A stretch of 64,000 bases of DNA from Bdellovibrionota bacterium (GTDB lineage: Bacteria; Bdellovibrionota; Bdellovibrionia; Bdellovibrionales; Bdellovibrionaceae). Shown here piece after piece: positions 55,625-64,000 of the stretch (position 1 is the first letter of the stretch; every line of letters starts with the position of its first letter). The position numbers were made by a program, and so were the translations under genes. Under the pieces are notes generated by a model. The model saw only the letters and a list, made by a program, of their open reading frames with translations. It was not told the origin of the DNA and did no database searches. Location of the stretch: contig CAUJGP010000023.1 in NCBI GenBank assembly GCA_963170155.1, positions 62,001-126,000 of the forward strand, written 5' to 3'.

Positions 55625-58600
55625 CTACACCGTTGCCTTGTGATACTTGCTATCCCTGTTGTCAAATGCGGGGCGAGTGCCCTCCAGAATATCAACAATA
55701 GCTTTGTTGACCTCGGCATTTTCAATGGCGCCAGAGATATAGTGAACTTTATTTCCGTTAGCCTTATCAATTTTTGCGACAATGATTTGTTCAGCGTCGC
55801 AGACAACAGCAAGATTGGGGTTGTGGGTCACCAAGAAAAGTTGCCTATTCTTTTTCGCTGACTTGATACAAGGAACGAGAACATTGAAAATCGTTTGGTT
55901 ATCAAGATTTTCTTCGGGCTGATCAACAATCAGTGGTCTGTCGTCTTTGTCCACCATCAAATAGAAAATGAGTAACAACGTTCCGCGCTCACCAGGCGAA
56001 AGTTGCTCAAGACTTTTTCCGTTGAGTTGAAGTGAATATCGCGGCTCCAGATACTCCAGACCAAAAATATAACAGTATAAATCCGCAGGCGATCCCTTTG
56101 CTTGGAGTTCAAACTTATTGGCCTTTGCCTTGCCATCACGATCATCATGTTCAAGTAAGTAAAAGATTTTTCCCACAAAATCCTTTACCCCCTCGGCGGT
56201 GTTAAACGAAAATAAATCCAAGGTCTTTTTAATCAACTCTTCGCTATTGTCTGTTCCATAGAACGAACCAACTTTGTTTCGGTTAATCTGTGAAAAGAAA
56301 GTTTCTTTGAAGCCTTTGTCAACGATAGACACGTCAAATGACATCTTGAATGTGTCACCACCAAACGGATTGGATTCAACAAACTTTTGAACAGGGGCGT
56401 AATACTCTTTATAGACATCAGCGAGACCACTGATTTTTGAATAAATCTGTCCAACGATTTGATCGCGTTGTTCTTCAAGTTTCGTGACCTTCGCGGGGAT
56501 GTTGCTGATCTCACTCAACTGCGAGTTATAGTAACTAATGGTGTCTGGATTATTCTCATCGCCTTGGACTTGCTCAACAGCCTTGTTCCATCTTTCAGTT
56601 TCCTCAAGAAACTTTTGATAGTTTTTGCTTGGCTCGTCCACCTTTTCAGCGAGGGAGGCAATTTCGGTTTTGATATTCTCTTTTTTGTTCACGAGACTTT
56701 CGGGCTCATCGGGGCTCAATAACTTATTTTTTGAGTTCAAGTCAGCTTTCACTTTATCTAAAGCGCCCTTGAGTCCAGTTAGATCCGCAACATAGGTGAA
56801 AAAGTTAACATCAGTAAAGCCATTCGCATCCAGAGCCTCTTTGATTTTTGAAACCTTGTCGGCGGTTTCCTGCTCCAAGTTTTTGATCTGCGACTCTGCT
56901 TTTTCTAATGAGGCTTTTTTCTTTGTTAGTTCCTGGATTTCTTTTTCTGTAATCGTGATTTTACCTGAAACCTCAAGCTCTTCTTTTTGTAGAGCCTCAA
57001 GTTTTTTTACGGATTTTTCTATTTCAGGATCGGAACCTGCAACTGGCTTTTGAACATCCTTGGGTTTTGCATCCTTGATGGCTTTGAGTTCAGCTTGTTT
57101 TGCTGAAAGTTTATTGGTGATAGATTTTTTGTAGTCTTCCGTCAGTTTTTCTCGGCACTCAATGACCTGATTGGCGACCTCACGGAGTTCCAGTCTGTAT
57201 TTTTCAATTTCTTTCGTGGTTTCCTCTGTTTTGAACTTGAGAAGGTCATCCAAGTTTTCATAGGCAAGGCGGTCTTCTGGTTTAATGTGCGAAAAAATTA
57301 CCGCTTTCAATTCTTTATCAAACAGGCTCTCCTTGGATTTTATTTCGTTACAGAGTTTTTCAAGATATGACTGCGGAATGTATTTTACTTTTTCGTAGGC
57401 TGATTTCTCTGGGACTTCGTTTAAAGTTTTTTGCGAAGTATCCCCATTCTCCCATGTGAGAGTAGCTTGATAGTTTACAGCCTTGATCCCTTGTTTTTCT
57501 TTGAACTTTTCACCGTTCAAAAAAGAAAAGTTCTCATGCAGAGTTGAGTTTCCAAGCAATCCAAGAATGTCAGCAAGTGCGCTTTTCCCAGATCCCTTGT
57601 TTCCAATAATGGCGACCAATTCAGGATTAAAGTGAACGGTATTATCAAACCATGCTTCGGGTAACTTGCTATTGGCCGTTTTCTTGACTTCAATTTTAGA
57701 AATGAACTTGGTTGCCTTGGTTGAAATGATTTTTAGCTTTTCTGGTTTTTCACCGATGAAACAACGGGACAATGGCTCAACCTTGACCTGCTTTAATCCC
57801 TTGAATGTTGCTTCGGCCTTTAACCATGTCGCTCTATTGGAAGGGTAAACTCCATAGTCAGCAATCTTGTGAGCATCCGATCCCGACAATACAGGTTTAG
57901 GCTGTCCGCCAATCGTATTGATGAAATCTTTTAAAAATCGCTTATTGTCGTCAGTCTCTCGACCCAAGAACAAATCAATGTTGGCTTGGCTGCGCGACTC
58001 AAAGAAATCCGCCTTGCTTAAAAAATACCTGTCCTCGTGTGGATTTGTTTTCCAGTCCAGTTTTTCAATTCCGTTTGAGGTTTCGTATGGAAGAATCACC
58101 AGACACTTTTCTTGCCCCAGCGCTGTTACGGCATCCTCAAATGATTGCCGCGTAATTCGTATCGTTTTACATCCAAGCTCATAAGCGATGTCGTCATTAT
58201 TTTTGTAGTCACCCGTGCTGATATATTCTTTAGCTTTGTCCTCGGTCAGTGTTCTTGCGCACTGAATGATAGATTCCCTTGAGAGAGGGCGATTGTTGCC
58301 AAGGATTTGTAGCTTGCCTTTGAAGTCCTGCAATTCTTGGTCAGTTACCGATTCGTCAAATATGACATGAATGTTCAGCCTGAAATCGGTTGGAGCCTCA
58401 ATGCGCAACTCCATTCCAGGGAATAATGTTTTCTTGAGCGGTGTCGTGGGATTTCTTTTTAGGTATTCCCTGATTTTTAGAACGCCATCAAAAGTAAAAT
58501 AATCCATGACAGAAAATGCCACGGGTTCAATCGCATTAAGTTTTTCAATTATTTTCTTACAGGACTCATCCGCCTCTTGGGCGGTCATCGCAGTAAACTT

Positions 58601-58687
58601 TTTCCCGTCATTCCAATGAAAAGATGCAGGGGTATGAATGTGTAGATCCCACTTCCTCCATACTGAACCTTGACTCAAAACACTCAT
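55625..58687 (-). CDS. PHP-domain / SMC-like ABC ATPase (TrlF-type)
   Basis: AAAGG lies 8 bases before the ATG at 58687. The 1020-aa protein has an N-terminal PHP phosphoesterase domain (DLHIHTPAS about 14-22 and GSDAHK about 269-274, likely metal ligands). An SMC/Rad50-like ATPase follows: Walker A IIGNKGSGKSALADILG (about 361-377), a long coiled coil with many Lys/Glu heptads (about 480-730), signature LSPGERGTLLLIFYL, Walker B RPLIVDQPEENLDN and switch His in FLVTHNPNLAVV. This fits TrlF-type proteins. It closes the leftward type III R-M operon, so a nuclease-like defence role is likely, though not established for the family as I know it. Confidence 0.85.
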   Translation of the reverse strand: MSVLSQGSVWRKWDLHIHTPASFHWNDGKKFTAMTAQEADESCKKIIEKLNAIEPVAFSVMDYFTFDGVLKIREYLKRNPTTPLKKTLFPGMELRIEAPTDFRLNIHVIFDESVTDQELQDFKGKLQILGNNRPLSRESIIQCARTLTEDKAKEYISTGDYKNNDDIAYELGCKTIRITRQSFEDAVTALGQEKCLVILPYETSNGIEKLDWKTNPHEDRYFLSKADFFESRSQANIDLFLGRETDDNKRFLKDFINTIGGQPKPVLSGSDAHKIADYGVYPSNRATWLKAEATFKGLKQVKVEPLSRCFIGEKPEKLKIISTKATKFISKIEVKKTANSKLPEAWFDNTVHFNPELVAIIGNKGSGKSALADILGLLGNSTLHENFSFLNGEKFKEKQGIKAVNYQATLTWENGDTSQKTLNEVPEKSAYEKVKYIPQSYLEKLCNEIKSKESLFDKELKAVIFSHIKPEDRLAYENLDDLLKFKTEETTKEIEKYRLELREVANQVIECREKLTEDYKKSITNKLSAKQAELKAIKDAKPKDVQKPVAGSDPEIEKSVKKLEALQKEELEVSGKITITEKEIQELTKKKASLEKAESQIKNLEQETADKVSKIKEALDANGFTDVNFFTYVADLTGLKGALDKVKADLNSKNKLLSPDEPESLVNKKENIKTEIASLAEKVDEPSKNYQKFLEETERWNKAVEQVQGDENNPDTISYYNSQLSEISNIPAKVTKLEEQRDQIVGQIYSKISGLADVYKEYYAPVQKFVESNPFGGDTFKMSFDVSIVDKGFKETFFSQINRNKVGSFYGTDNSEELIKKTLDLFSFNTAEGVKDFVGKIFYLLEHDDRDGKAKANKFELQAKGSPADLYCYIFGLEYLEPRYSLQLNGKSLEQLSPGERGTLLLIFYLMVDKDDRPLIVDQPEENLDNQTIFNVLVPCIKSAKKNRQLFLVTHNPNLAVVCDAEQIIVAKIDKANGNKVHYISGAIENAEVNKAIVDILEGTRPAFDNRDSKYHKATV

Positions 58688-58713
58688 CACAACTGCCTTT
58701 CAATAATTCTCCG

Positions 58714-58941
58714 CTACACATCCATCAAATCGGGGTAGTCTTTTAAAACTTCCGCGGGAACGGGCAAGCCACGATTAAGCGCAATCTCAACGGCGCTTTT
58801 GTGCCTTGAAAAGTTACCCGTCACCGTGGAGTTGCCCCGTGGGGCGCCAAACTTGATTTCGTATTCAGCCTTGGTCATCTGCCACGGCTGTTTTTCTATT
58901 CTTTCGGGTGAGCGGTTTTGCTCGTTTAAAATGTCATCCAT
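58714..58941 (-). CDS. 75-aa protein of the type III R-M operon
   Basis: AGGGGG lies 4 bases before the ATG at 58941, 9 bases after the Res stop. It encodes NEQNRSPERIEKQPWQMTKAEYEIKFGAP...HKSAVEIALNRGLPVPAEVLKDYPDL. The closing LPVPAEVLKDYPDL motif recurs at the C-terminus of other DNA-methylation and defence proteins and may be a docking tail. No activity is known. Its tight placement between res and the ATPase gene suggests a component of the same system. Confidence 0.65.
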   Translation of the reverse strand: MDDILNEQNRSPERIEKQPWQMTKAEYEIKFGAPRGNSTVTGNFSRHKSAVEIALNRGLPVPAEVLKDYPDLMDV

Positions 58942-58949
58942 GTTGCCCC

Positions 58950-61631
58950 CTAACTTTTATACTCTTTGAAGTTTTCAACCAGTTGCCTGAAGGTCTTTGG
59001 TTGATACTTTTCAAACGATTCCTGATCCACGAAAACAAAGTCATACTTGATCTTGTTTTGAACACGGTTAATGTCTTCGCACCACTGTTTCAGGCGTGCC
59101 ATTTTTAGCGGAACATCCAGATCCTCAAGCCCTTTAGTTTCCACGATAAAGACTGCGTTGTCCGCGACCTTTACGAAAAAATCTGGGTAGTAATTTGAGA
59201 TGTCGCCGTCCGCGTTGACGTAATCAATTTTGAAATGAACGGCTAAATAGTTTTTGGAGTATGAGATAACGTCATCGCAGCTTTCAAGGTAAGTTGAAAA
59301 CTCAAGCTCAAGGTGACTGTCGCCAATCACTTTGTTGAATATGCTTTTTTTGGGAACAATGAACCCTTGTTCCTTGGCAATGAACGGACGAGTATTCCGC
59401 AATTTGATATGGTCTCGGATCTCGGCGTCGCCCTTGTCTTGAACGGTGAGATCGTTGATTTTCTTTTTGAAGGTTTCAATAATTGTTCTCGTAGCCTCAA
59501 CCTCGGATAAGTTTCTAACGGTGTTGAGGGACTCCAATTCAATTTCCTTGCCAAAAAGATAGTTGCCTATGAACTCTTTGACCTTGCCGTAAAGTATGGC
59601 GTATCCGCTAACCAGACGCAGTTCCTTCATAATGGTTTGAGTGAAGTAGCCAGCCACGCTGTTAAAATCAATCATGCCCGAAGCATCTAAGACCGTCGTG
59701 TGGGTAATGTCGCCCGTCGTAATGTCTTTGAAAACGATCTCGCGCTGTTCGTCCGCAGAAAAATCCCGATATTCAACGGTCTTGTGTCCGAACTTCGCCA
59801 CATTGAGGTCATTCAGGTTCTTATACTCACGGTAAATCCGTGGTGTAAGAATTGGGATCTCAATATCCAGAACGTCCAAGTCCTTTTTCTTATTCTCGGT
59901 ATCCACTTCAACCACGATAGGAGTGCGCGACGTTGAGCCTTTGCCCATTGCTCCACGCTCAAGTTCCACGCCCTCTTGCTGGATGGATTCTACGAAGTCC
60001 ATAAAGGCGGGAGTGCCCACGATACTGACAAACTCTTGAATGTTACCTGGATACATTTTGCGAAGACCGCGCCCCAAGGCTTGCTCTGGCAAAATGTTGT
60101 TTTGAGCGGTGAACGCACGCAAGCCCACAATGGTCGTCACATTACGAACGTCCCAACCTTCACGAAGCACCATGACCGAAATGATCGCCTTGTAAGGACT
60201 GTCATTGCTGTCAATGATATTGGCCTCGTGGCGGATCTTATCCAGCTCCTCTTTGTTCTTGCCTGAATTGGACTCCGAGATTTCGCCGTTGTTTTTGGTG
60301 TGAATAACAAGCACAGCGCCTTTAAGGTCGGCGTAGGTGTTCTCAAGATACTCGGCGACATCATCACAGTTTTTAGTGTCGTCGGTCATGATAAACAGGA
60401 TGGCTTTTTTATCCAGCTTGATATGTTCGTCGTAAGCCTTGCGCCACTCAATCACGCCCAAGTTGATATAGTCCGCGTATTTCTCGGTGAACTTGGAGCT
60501 TTTCTTTTCGGTGAGTTTCGCACGGCTTGGGCCGTCTGGCACAAGTGGGTGTTTCACCACATTTTGCTTGATGGCTTCAACGAGCGGATAATCCGACACC
60601 GTTTGAACAAAGATCGCACCGTTGGAATGTTTCGGGGTTGCCGTTACATCCAGTTGTAGAGAAAGTGCTGTTCCTTTTTGTTGGAGGCGGTTGTGAATAT
60701 CTTGAATAGATTTGAACCACGCATTTTTGGGGTCGTGGACGTGATGGGCTTCGTCGTTAATGACCATTAGCTCGTCAATGTCGCGGACGATTTTACTTAA
60801 ATCCACCGTGGAGTCATTGGTTGAAGTAACAGGTTTCGGCCCCAAGAAATAATCCATAGAGTTTTCGTCATTCGCCGAGGCTGGAATGTCGTTACCCGAA
60901 TAAACGCGGTGAATGTTTGTTAGAAAGATATTGCCCACGGGGTGCGTGACCCGCACGTCGTCTTGAATGTGCAGATCCATTTGGAAGTCGCTTTTCCAGT
61001 CGCGCCCATCGTAACCGTCATGAGGCAACACAGGGTCGTCTTTAAAGAAAATCCGCAAGCCTTGAAAGTCTTTGTAGATGCGATCAAGCACGATGATGTT
61101 AGGGGCAATCACCAGAAAGTTACGAGCCATTGGTGAGTTCTCTTCGTAGAGCTTGTGATAAAAGCTCCACGCCAGGGCAAGGCTAATGACCTTGGTTTTA
61201 CCTGCGCCCGTTGCCATTTTGACTACAAAGCGCTTCCAAGTTTCGTCAAACATATTGGCCGAGATTGCGCCAGAACTGTCAAAACGAATGAGGTCAAACT
61301 TGTCTTTCACTTTCATTACGTCAACGAGGTAAACGATGGTTTCCAAAGCCTCGCGTTGTGAAAAGAAATAACGGAACTCGGACGAGGTGTCCGCTTTCTG
61401 GATCACGTGCGGAGTTTTGAACCACCAATTCAAAAGACTTTTACTGGTCGCGGTGGCGCCCTCGTATCCGCTATCACGGAACTTTTTAACTTGCTTGCGC
61501 AGTTCAGGGACGAGCGGAGGGAGTAGCTTTTCAAAGCTGGTATTCCGCAAAGTTTCGTCCGCGGGGAACCAACGAATTGCAGGATCAAGAACGGCATACG
61601 GTGATTCTGGAAAGTCAGGATGCAAAGCCAT
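58950..61631 (-). CDS. res: Type III restriction enzyme, Res (helicase-nuclease) subunit
   Basis: The 893-aa protein has superfamily 2 helicase motifs: Walker A KMATGAGKTKV (about 138-148), DEAH-type INDEAHHVHDP (about 289), motif III DVTATP, and motif VI EQALGRGLRKM. A C-terminal PD-(D/E)xK nuclease follows, visible as NYYPDFFVKVADNAVFIVETKG (about 815-836). It cuts DNA with Mod after ATP-driven translocation or sliding between head-to-head sites. ATG overlaps the Mod stop (TAATG), with AGGAG upstream. All motifs appear intact. Confidence 0.93.
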   Translation of the reverse strand: MALHPDFPESPYAVLDPAIRWFPADETLRNTSFEKLLPPLVPELRKQVKKFRDSGYEGATATSKSLLNWWFKTPHVIQKADTSSEFRYFFSQREALETIVYLVDVMKVKDKFDLIRFDSSGAISANMFDETWKRFVVKMATGAGKTKVISLALAWSFYHKLYEENSPMARNFLVIAPNIIVLDRIYKDFQGLRIFFKDDPVLPHDGYDGRDWKSDFQMDLHIQDDVRVTHPVGNIFLTNIHRVYSGNDIPASANDENSMDYFLGPKPVTSTNDSTVDLSKIVRDIDELMVINDEAHHVHDPKNAWFKSIQDIHNRLQQKGTALSLQLDVTATPKHSNGAIFVQTVSDYPLVEAIKQNVVKHPLVPDGPSRAKLTEKKSSKFTEKYADYINLGVIEWRKAYDEHIKLDKKAILFIMTDDTKNCDDVAEYLENTYADLKGAVLVIHTKNNGEISESNSGKNKEELDKIRHEANIIDSNDSPYKAIISVMVLREGWDVRNVTTIVGLRAFTAQNNILPEQALGRGLRKMYPGNIQEFVSIVGTPAFMDFVESIQQEGVELERGAMGKGSTSRTPIVVEVDTENKKKDLDVLDIEIPILTPRIYREYKNLNDLNVAKFGHKTVEYRDFSADEQREIVFKDITTGDITHTTVLDASGMIDFNSVAGYFTQTIMKELRLVSGYAILYGKVKEFIGNYLFGKEIELESLNTVRNLSEVEATRTIIETFKKKINDLTVQDKGDAEIRDHIKLRNTRPFIAKEQGFIVPKKSIFNKVIGDSHLELEFSTYLESCDDVISYSKNYLAVHFKIDYVNADGDISNYYPDFFVKVADNAVFIVETKGLEDLDVPLKMARLKQWCEDINRVQNKIKYDFVFVDQESFEKYQPKTFRQLVENFKEYKS

Positions 61632-63760
61632 TACCTTTCTCCTTTCCCAGTGGAGTCAATAACGGTCATCGTGTCGTTACCGAAAATGTCCACGACCTTG
61701 ATGGCGATCTTTTGTGTTTTGGATTCCAACTCGTGATAGGGGCTTTTTAATTCAAGCGAGCGATCTCTCTTCGTCCTGAATGACTGCCATTCATTTTCAA
61801 AAATGTAGTCGCCAGTCCAGACCTCTTCCCATTGATCAGTGGCTTGATTTTTAGTTCGGATGATTTCTTTTTTGCTTCCATAGTTGAAATCTACGGACCA
61901 GTAATCAACCCAGTCACTCCACTTGGCGGTCAGTTTTTCTCTTTTAATTTTTCCGTCTTTGTCTTTAGTGACTTTAACGATCTGGCCTTGTTCAACCACG
62001 ACCTTGCTGGCTTTATTTTTCAAACCGTCAGCAACATCACTGGTTGCATCTTGATTGTAGAATACAGAAAAATCTTTCAGCTCAATCGCCACACTGTTTT
62101 TCTTGTAGTGTGCTTTAGCTTCAATGTAGGCCACGTCATGGAACGAGACTTGGTTGCGCTCTACTGCACGCTTATCAAAAACATCGGCGGGAATATACTT
62201 TGCCGAAATATCAATGCCTTTGCGTTTGGCTTCTTCAAGTGAGTCTGGGAAAAGTCCCATCTCAAACTCAAAGCCAAGAATATCAACTTTTGTAATATGT
62301 TTTTGACGACACTCCGAGATCACTTCCTCAACAAACAAACGTGACACTGGCATATTGACTGGTCCAATCGCAACGACGCGACCATTCTTTTTGCCTTGAA
62401 AAGCTTTAAATCCCGTTGTGCCTTCGGCTTTGTAGGCTTTAAGAATAAGATCAATGAACGCTTGTTCTTTTTCAGCTAACTGTTTTGCTTTTTGTTCTTC
62501 GCGCAAGTCAGGATTTACCCCAACATAAAGCTGTCGCTCATATCTACCAAGGTTAAGGATTTCAAAAGCACGGTAGTCCTTCCCTTGCTCCTTTAGCTCG
62601 CGTTGTGTGCTGATCATTCGCTTGCGGGCTGTATGAATTGCGAACTTGCCCAAGTCAGCACATATCCACCTTCTGCCTAATTTTTCTGCGACACTGGCAA
62701 GAGTTCCTGACCCGCAAAAGAAATCAGCTACCAAATCATCTTTGTTACTGCTTGCCTCAATAATTCTGGCAATGAGTGCTTCGGGTTTTTGAGTGGGGTA
62801 ATCAACTCGTTCTTTCGCCTGTGAGTTTACTGGCGGAATGTCGTCCCAAACGGAATCAACAATATCACCTTCAATTTCATCAAGATAAATAATGCGAGTG
62901 CCGCCCGCAGTAGGATTCACATCGTCGCGATAGAGACGGCCATCTTTATCTTTCTTCCATCGTTTTAGATATTCTGGGCTGTGCGGTTTGAACTGCGTGT
63001 GCCAGATGAAATTATCTTGGTCTTTTTTGTAAGAAATAATGTTGTCATGTTTCTGTGGAAACTTGCGAGAAGTTTTTCGTTTGAATGAATAGTAAGACCA
63101 AATAATCTCGTTCAAAAAGTTTTCTGGTCCAAATACTTCATCTAAAACATGGCGCAAGTGATGATTTACGCGCCAATCACAGTGAACATAAATCGTTCCG
63201 TCTTCAGCGAGTAAGTCGCGCATAATGACAAGTCGCTCATGTATCATAGCAATAAATGAGTCGGCCCCTTTGCCCCAAGTATCACGATAGGCGATTTCTT
63301 CCAGGATACTTGGTTTTTTCGTGAGCTGTTCGTCACCAATTTCAATATCAATAGAAAAATCAGCGCCAACATCAAAGGGCGGATCAATGTAGATAAGCTT
63401 CAATCCGCCTTGCTTATCAATTTCATCACGGAGTGGGCCATTCTTGAGTGATGAAAGAATGAGTTTGTTGTCGCCCCAAATAAGTTTATTTGTCCAACCA
63501 CGAATCTGACGACCGCGAGCATCCAAGTCAAAAAGACTTTGCTGGAGTTTTGTATCAACTTCCTCGCGTGGTTCGTCCACTTGCTCAATCGTTTGAAAGG
63601 GCAACGCAATGTTGGTGACTTCGTTCGTTTTGCCATTCCAAACAAGTTCCACTTCGCGTTTATCTTCAAAAAGTAAAAAGCGGTATTTATCTGGAAGTGG
63701 TTTTCCAGCTTCAATAAATCGTGTGACCTCTTGTTGTTCTTGTTCTGTTAGCTTTGCCAT
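61631..63760 (-). CDS. mod: Type III DNA methyltransferase, Mod subunit
   Basis: AGGGA 5 bases upstream supports the ATG at 63760; an in-frame extension to 63850 overlaps the HTH gene. The 709-aa protein has beta-class adenine-N6 order: motif IV YIDPPFD (DPPF about 126-129) before motif I DFFCGSGTLASVAEKLGRRW (about 347-366). The target-recognition region lies between and after, and YPTQKPEALIARIIEASS is the usual motif X. Mod modifies one strand of an asymmetric site and recruits Res. The DPPF variant replaces the commoner DPPY. Confidence 0.93.
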   Translation of the reverse strand: MAKLTEQEQQEVTRFIEAGKPLPDKYRFLLFEDKREVELVWNGKTNEVTNIALPFQTIEQVDEPREEVDTKLQQSLFDLDARGRQIRGWTNKLIWGDNKLILSSLKNGPLRDEIDKQGGLKLIYIDPPFDVGADFSIDIEIGDEQLTKKPSILEEIAYRDTWGKGADSFIAMIHERLVIMRDLLAEDGTIYVHCDWRVNHHLRHVLDEVFGPENFLNEIIWSYYSFKRKTSRKFPQKHDNIISYKKDQDNFIWHTQFKPHSPEYLKRWKKDKDGRLYRDDVNPTAGGTRIIYLDEIEGDIVDSVWDDIPPVNSQAKERVDYPTQKPEALIARIIEASSNKDDLVADFFCGSGTLASVAEKLGRRWICADLGKFAIHTARKRMISTQRELKEQGKDYRAFEILNLGRYERQLYVGVNPDLREEQKAKQLAEKEQAFIDLILKAYKAEGTTGFKAFQGKKNGRVVAIGPVNMPVSRLFVEEVISECRQKHITKVDILGFEFEMGLFPDSLEEAKRKGIDISAKYIPADVFDKRAVERNQVSFHDVAYIEAKAHYKKNSVAIELKDFSVFYNQDATSDVADGLKNKASKVVVEQGQIVKVTKDKDGKIKREKLTAKWSDWVDYWSVDFNYGSKKEIIRTKNQATDQWEEVWTGDYIFENEWQSFRTKRDRSLELKSPYHELESKTQKIAIKVVDIFGNDTMTVIDSTGKGER

Positions 63761-63972
63761 ACATTCCCTTGTTGTTTTTCTTCGGTGGAGTGTGAAGTTG
63801 CGCCGCCGTCCATGACCCATTGATCTACTTCGCGGGTTTTGAACTTCCACAAACGACCCACGCGATGAGCGGGAATCTTTTTCTTTTCAAGCCAACGGTA
63901 AATCGTTTCCTTTGAGACACCTAAATGCGCCCCAATTTCTTCTACCGATAGCCAACGATCTGATTCGCCCAC
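63748..63972 (-). CDS. Excisionase-type HTH heading the type III R-M operon
   Basis: The GTG at 63972 (GGAGG 8 bases upstream) begins a 74-aa HTH_17 protein: WLSVEEIGAHLGVSKETIYRWLEKKKIPAHRVGRLWKFKTREVDQWV. Its stop lies 13 bases inside the Mod gene, so the two are translationally coupled. Such small proteins often head R-M and BREX-like operons and probably control expression. An extension upstream to 63993 lacks a proper start. Confidence 0.8.
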   Translation of the reverse strand: MGESDRWLSVEEIGAHLGVSKETIYRWLEKKKIPAHRVGRLWKFKTREVDQWVMDGGATSHSTEEKQQGNVWQS

Positions 63973-64000
63973 GTGCGACCCCTCCAAAAACAAATCTCTC

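Noticed and set aside
55957-57053. Several frames of 73-93 codons inside the PHP-ATPase gene
   Set aside because: Shadows of the coiled-coil and ATPase coding sequence.

Overview
The window looks like the chromosome of a low-GC member of the Bdellovibrionota (Bdellovibrio-like). The 16S 5' region reads like Bdellovibrio, and the gene set fits: a gliding-type ExbB/ExbD motor operon with TPR and AgmX/TonB-C proteins, two TIGR02147/DUF4423 regulators, and many secreted or outer-membrane hypotheticals. The assignment rests on sequence recognition, not a database search. The left two thirds are AT-rich. From about 45.4 kb base composition rises sharply, and the content changes to mobile, defence and regulatory genes.

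Region by region: 1-6.6 kb is a leftward operon (ExbB/TolQ-like, two ExbD/TolR-like, 1005-aa TPR protein, small periplasmic protein, AgmX/TonB-C protein, then the start of another gene). It is divergent from a sigma-54-driven outer-membrane beta-barrel gene at 7.0 kb. From 8 to 17.5 kb lie a CDF zinc-type exporter, a secreted protein paired with a TIGR02147 regulator, a small Ala/Pro-rich protein, FadE, an RmlD-like reductase and a conserved hypothetical. From 17.6 to 22.8 kb is a complete rRNA operon ordered tRNA-Ala, 16S, tRNA-Ile, 23S, 5S, terminator. From 22.8 to 28.6 kb are an acyltransferase, glycerol kinase, a VOC protein, a DoxX protein and a Ca2+/H+ antiporter.

From 29.0 to 38.8 kb is a compact nitrite and NO reduction locus: a DUF2249-like small protein, norC (with an extra cytochrome c domain), norB, norQ, norD, a Crp/Fnr (Dnr-type) regulator, a NirK/AniA-type nitrite reductase fused to cytochrome c, a NirV-like SUMF1 protein, a SCO1 copper chaperone and an NnrS-like protein. 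Dnr/FNR-type half-site palindromes sit about 41 bp upstream of the inferred starts of both the nor and nirK transcripts, so the regulator probably controls both. Together these genes would reduce nitrite to N2O in the periplasm.

From 39 to 45.3 kb is a patchwork with debris: a GNAT, a truncated TolC preceded by an excisionase-type HTH, a methyltransferase, a 5'-truncated TIGR02147 gene, an alpha/beta hydrolase, tRNA-like remnants and a MazG-like pyrophosphohydrolase. From 45.4 kb to the end is a probable integrated element or plasmid-like island. It holds an unknown 636-aa-class protein flanked by inverted repeats, a single-chain fusion of a cytosine-C5 and a phage-type adenine-N6 DNA methyltransferase, a repeat cluster resembling an origin, XRE and winged-helix regulators, a lipoprotein and small membrane proteins. 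It ends with a leftward defence operon: excisionase-like HTH, type III Mod, type III Res, a 75-aa protein, and a PHP-SMC/ABC ATPase (TrlF-like). The strongest candidates for undescribed biology are the fused methyltransferase and the type III R-M operon carrying the PHP-ATPase.
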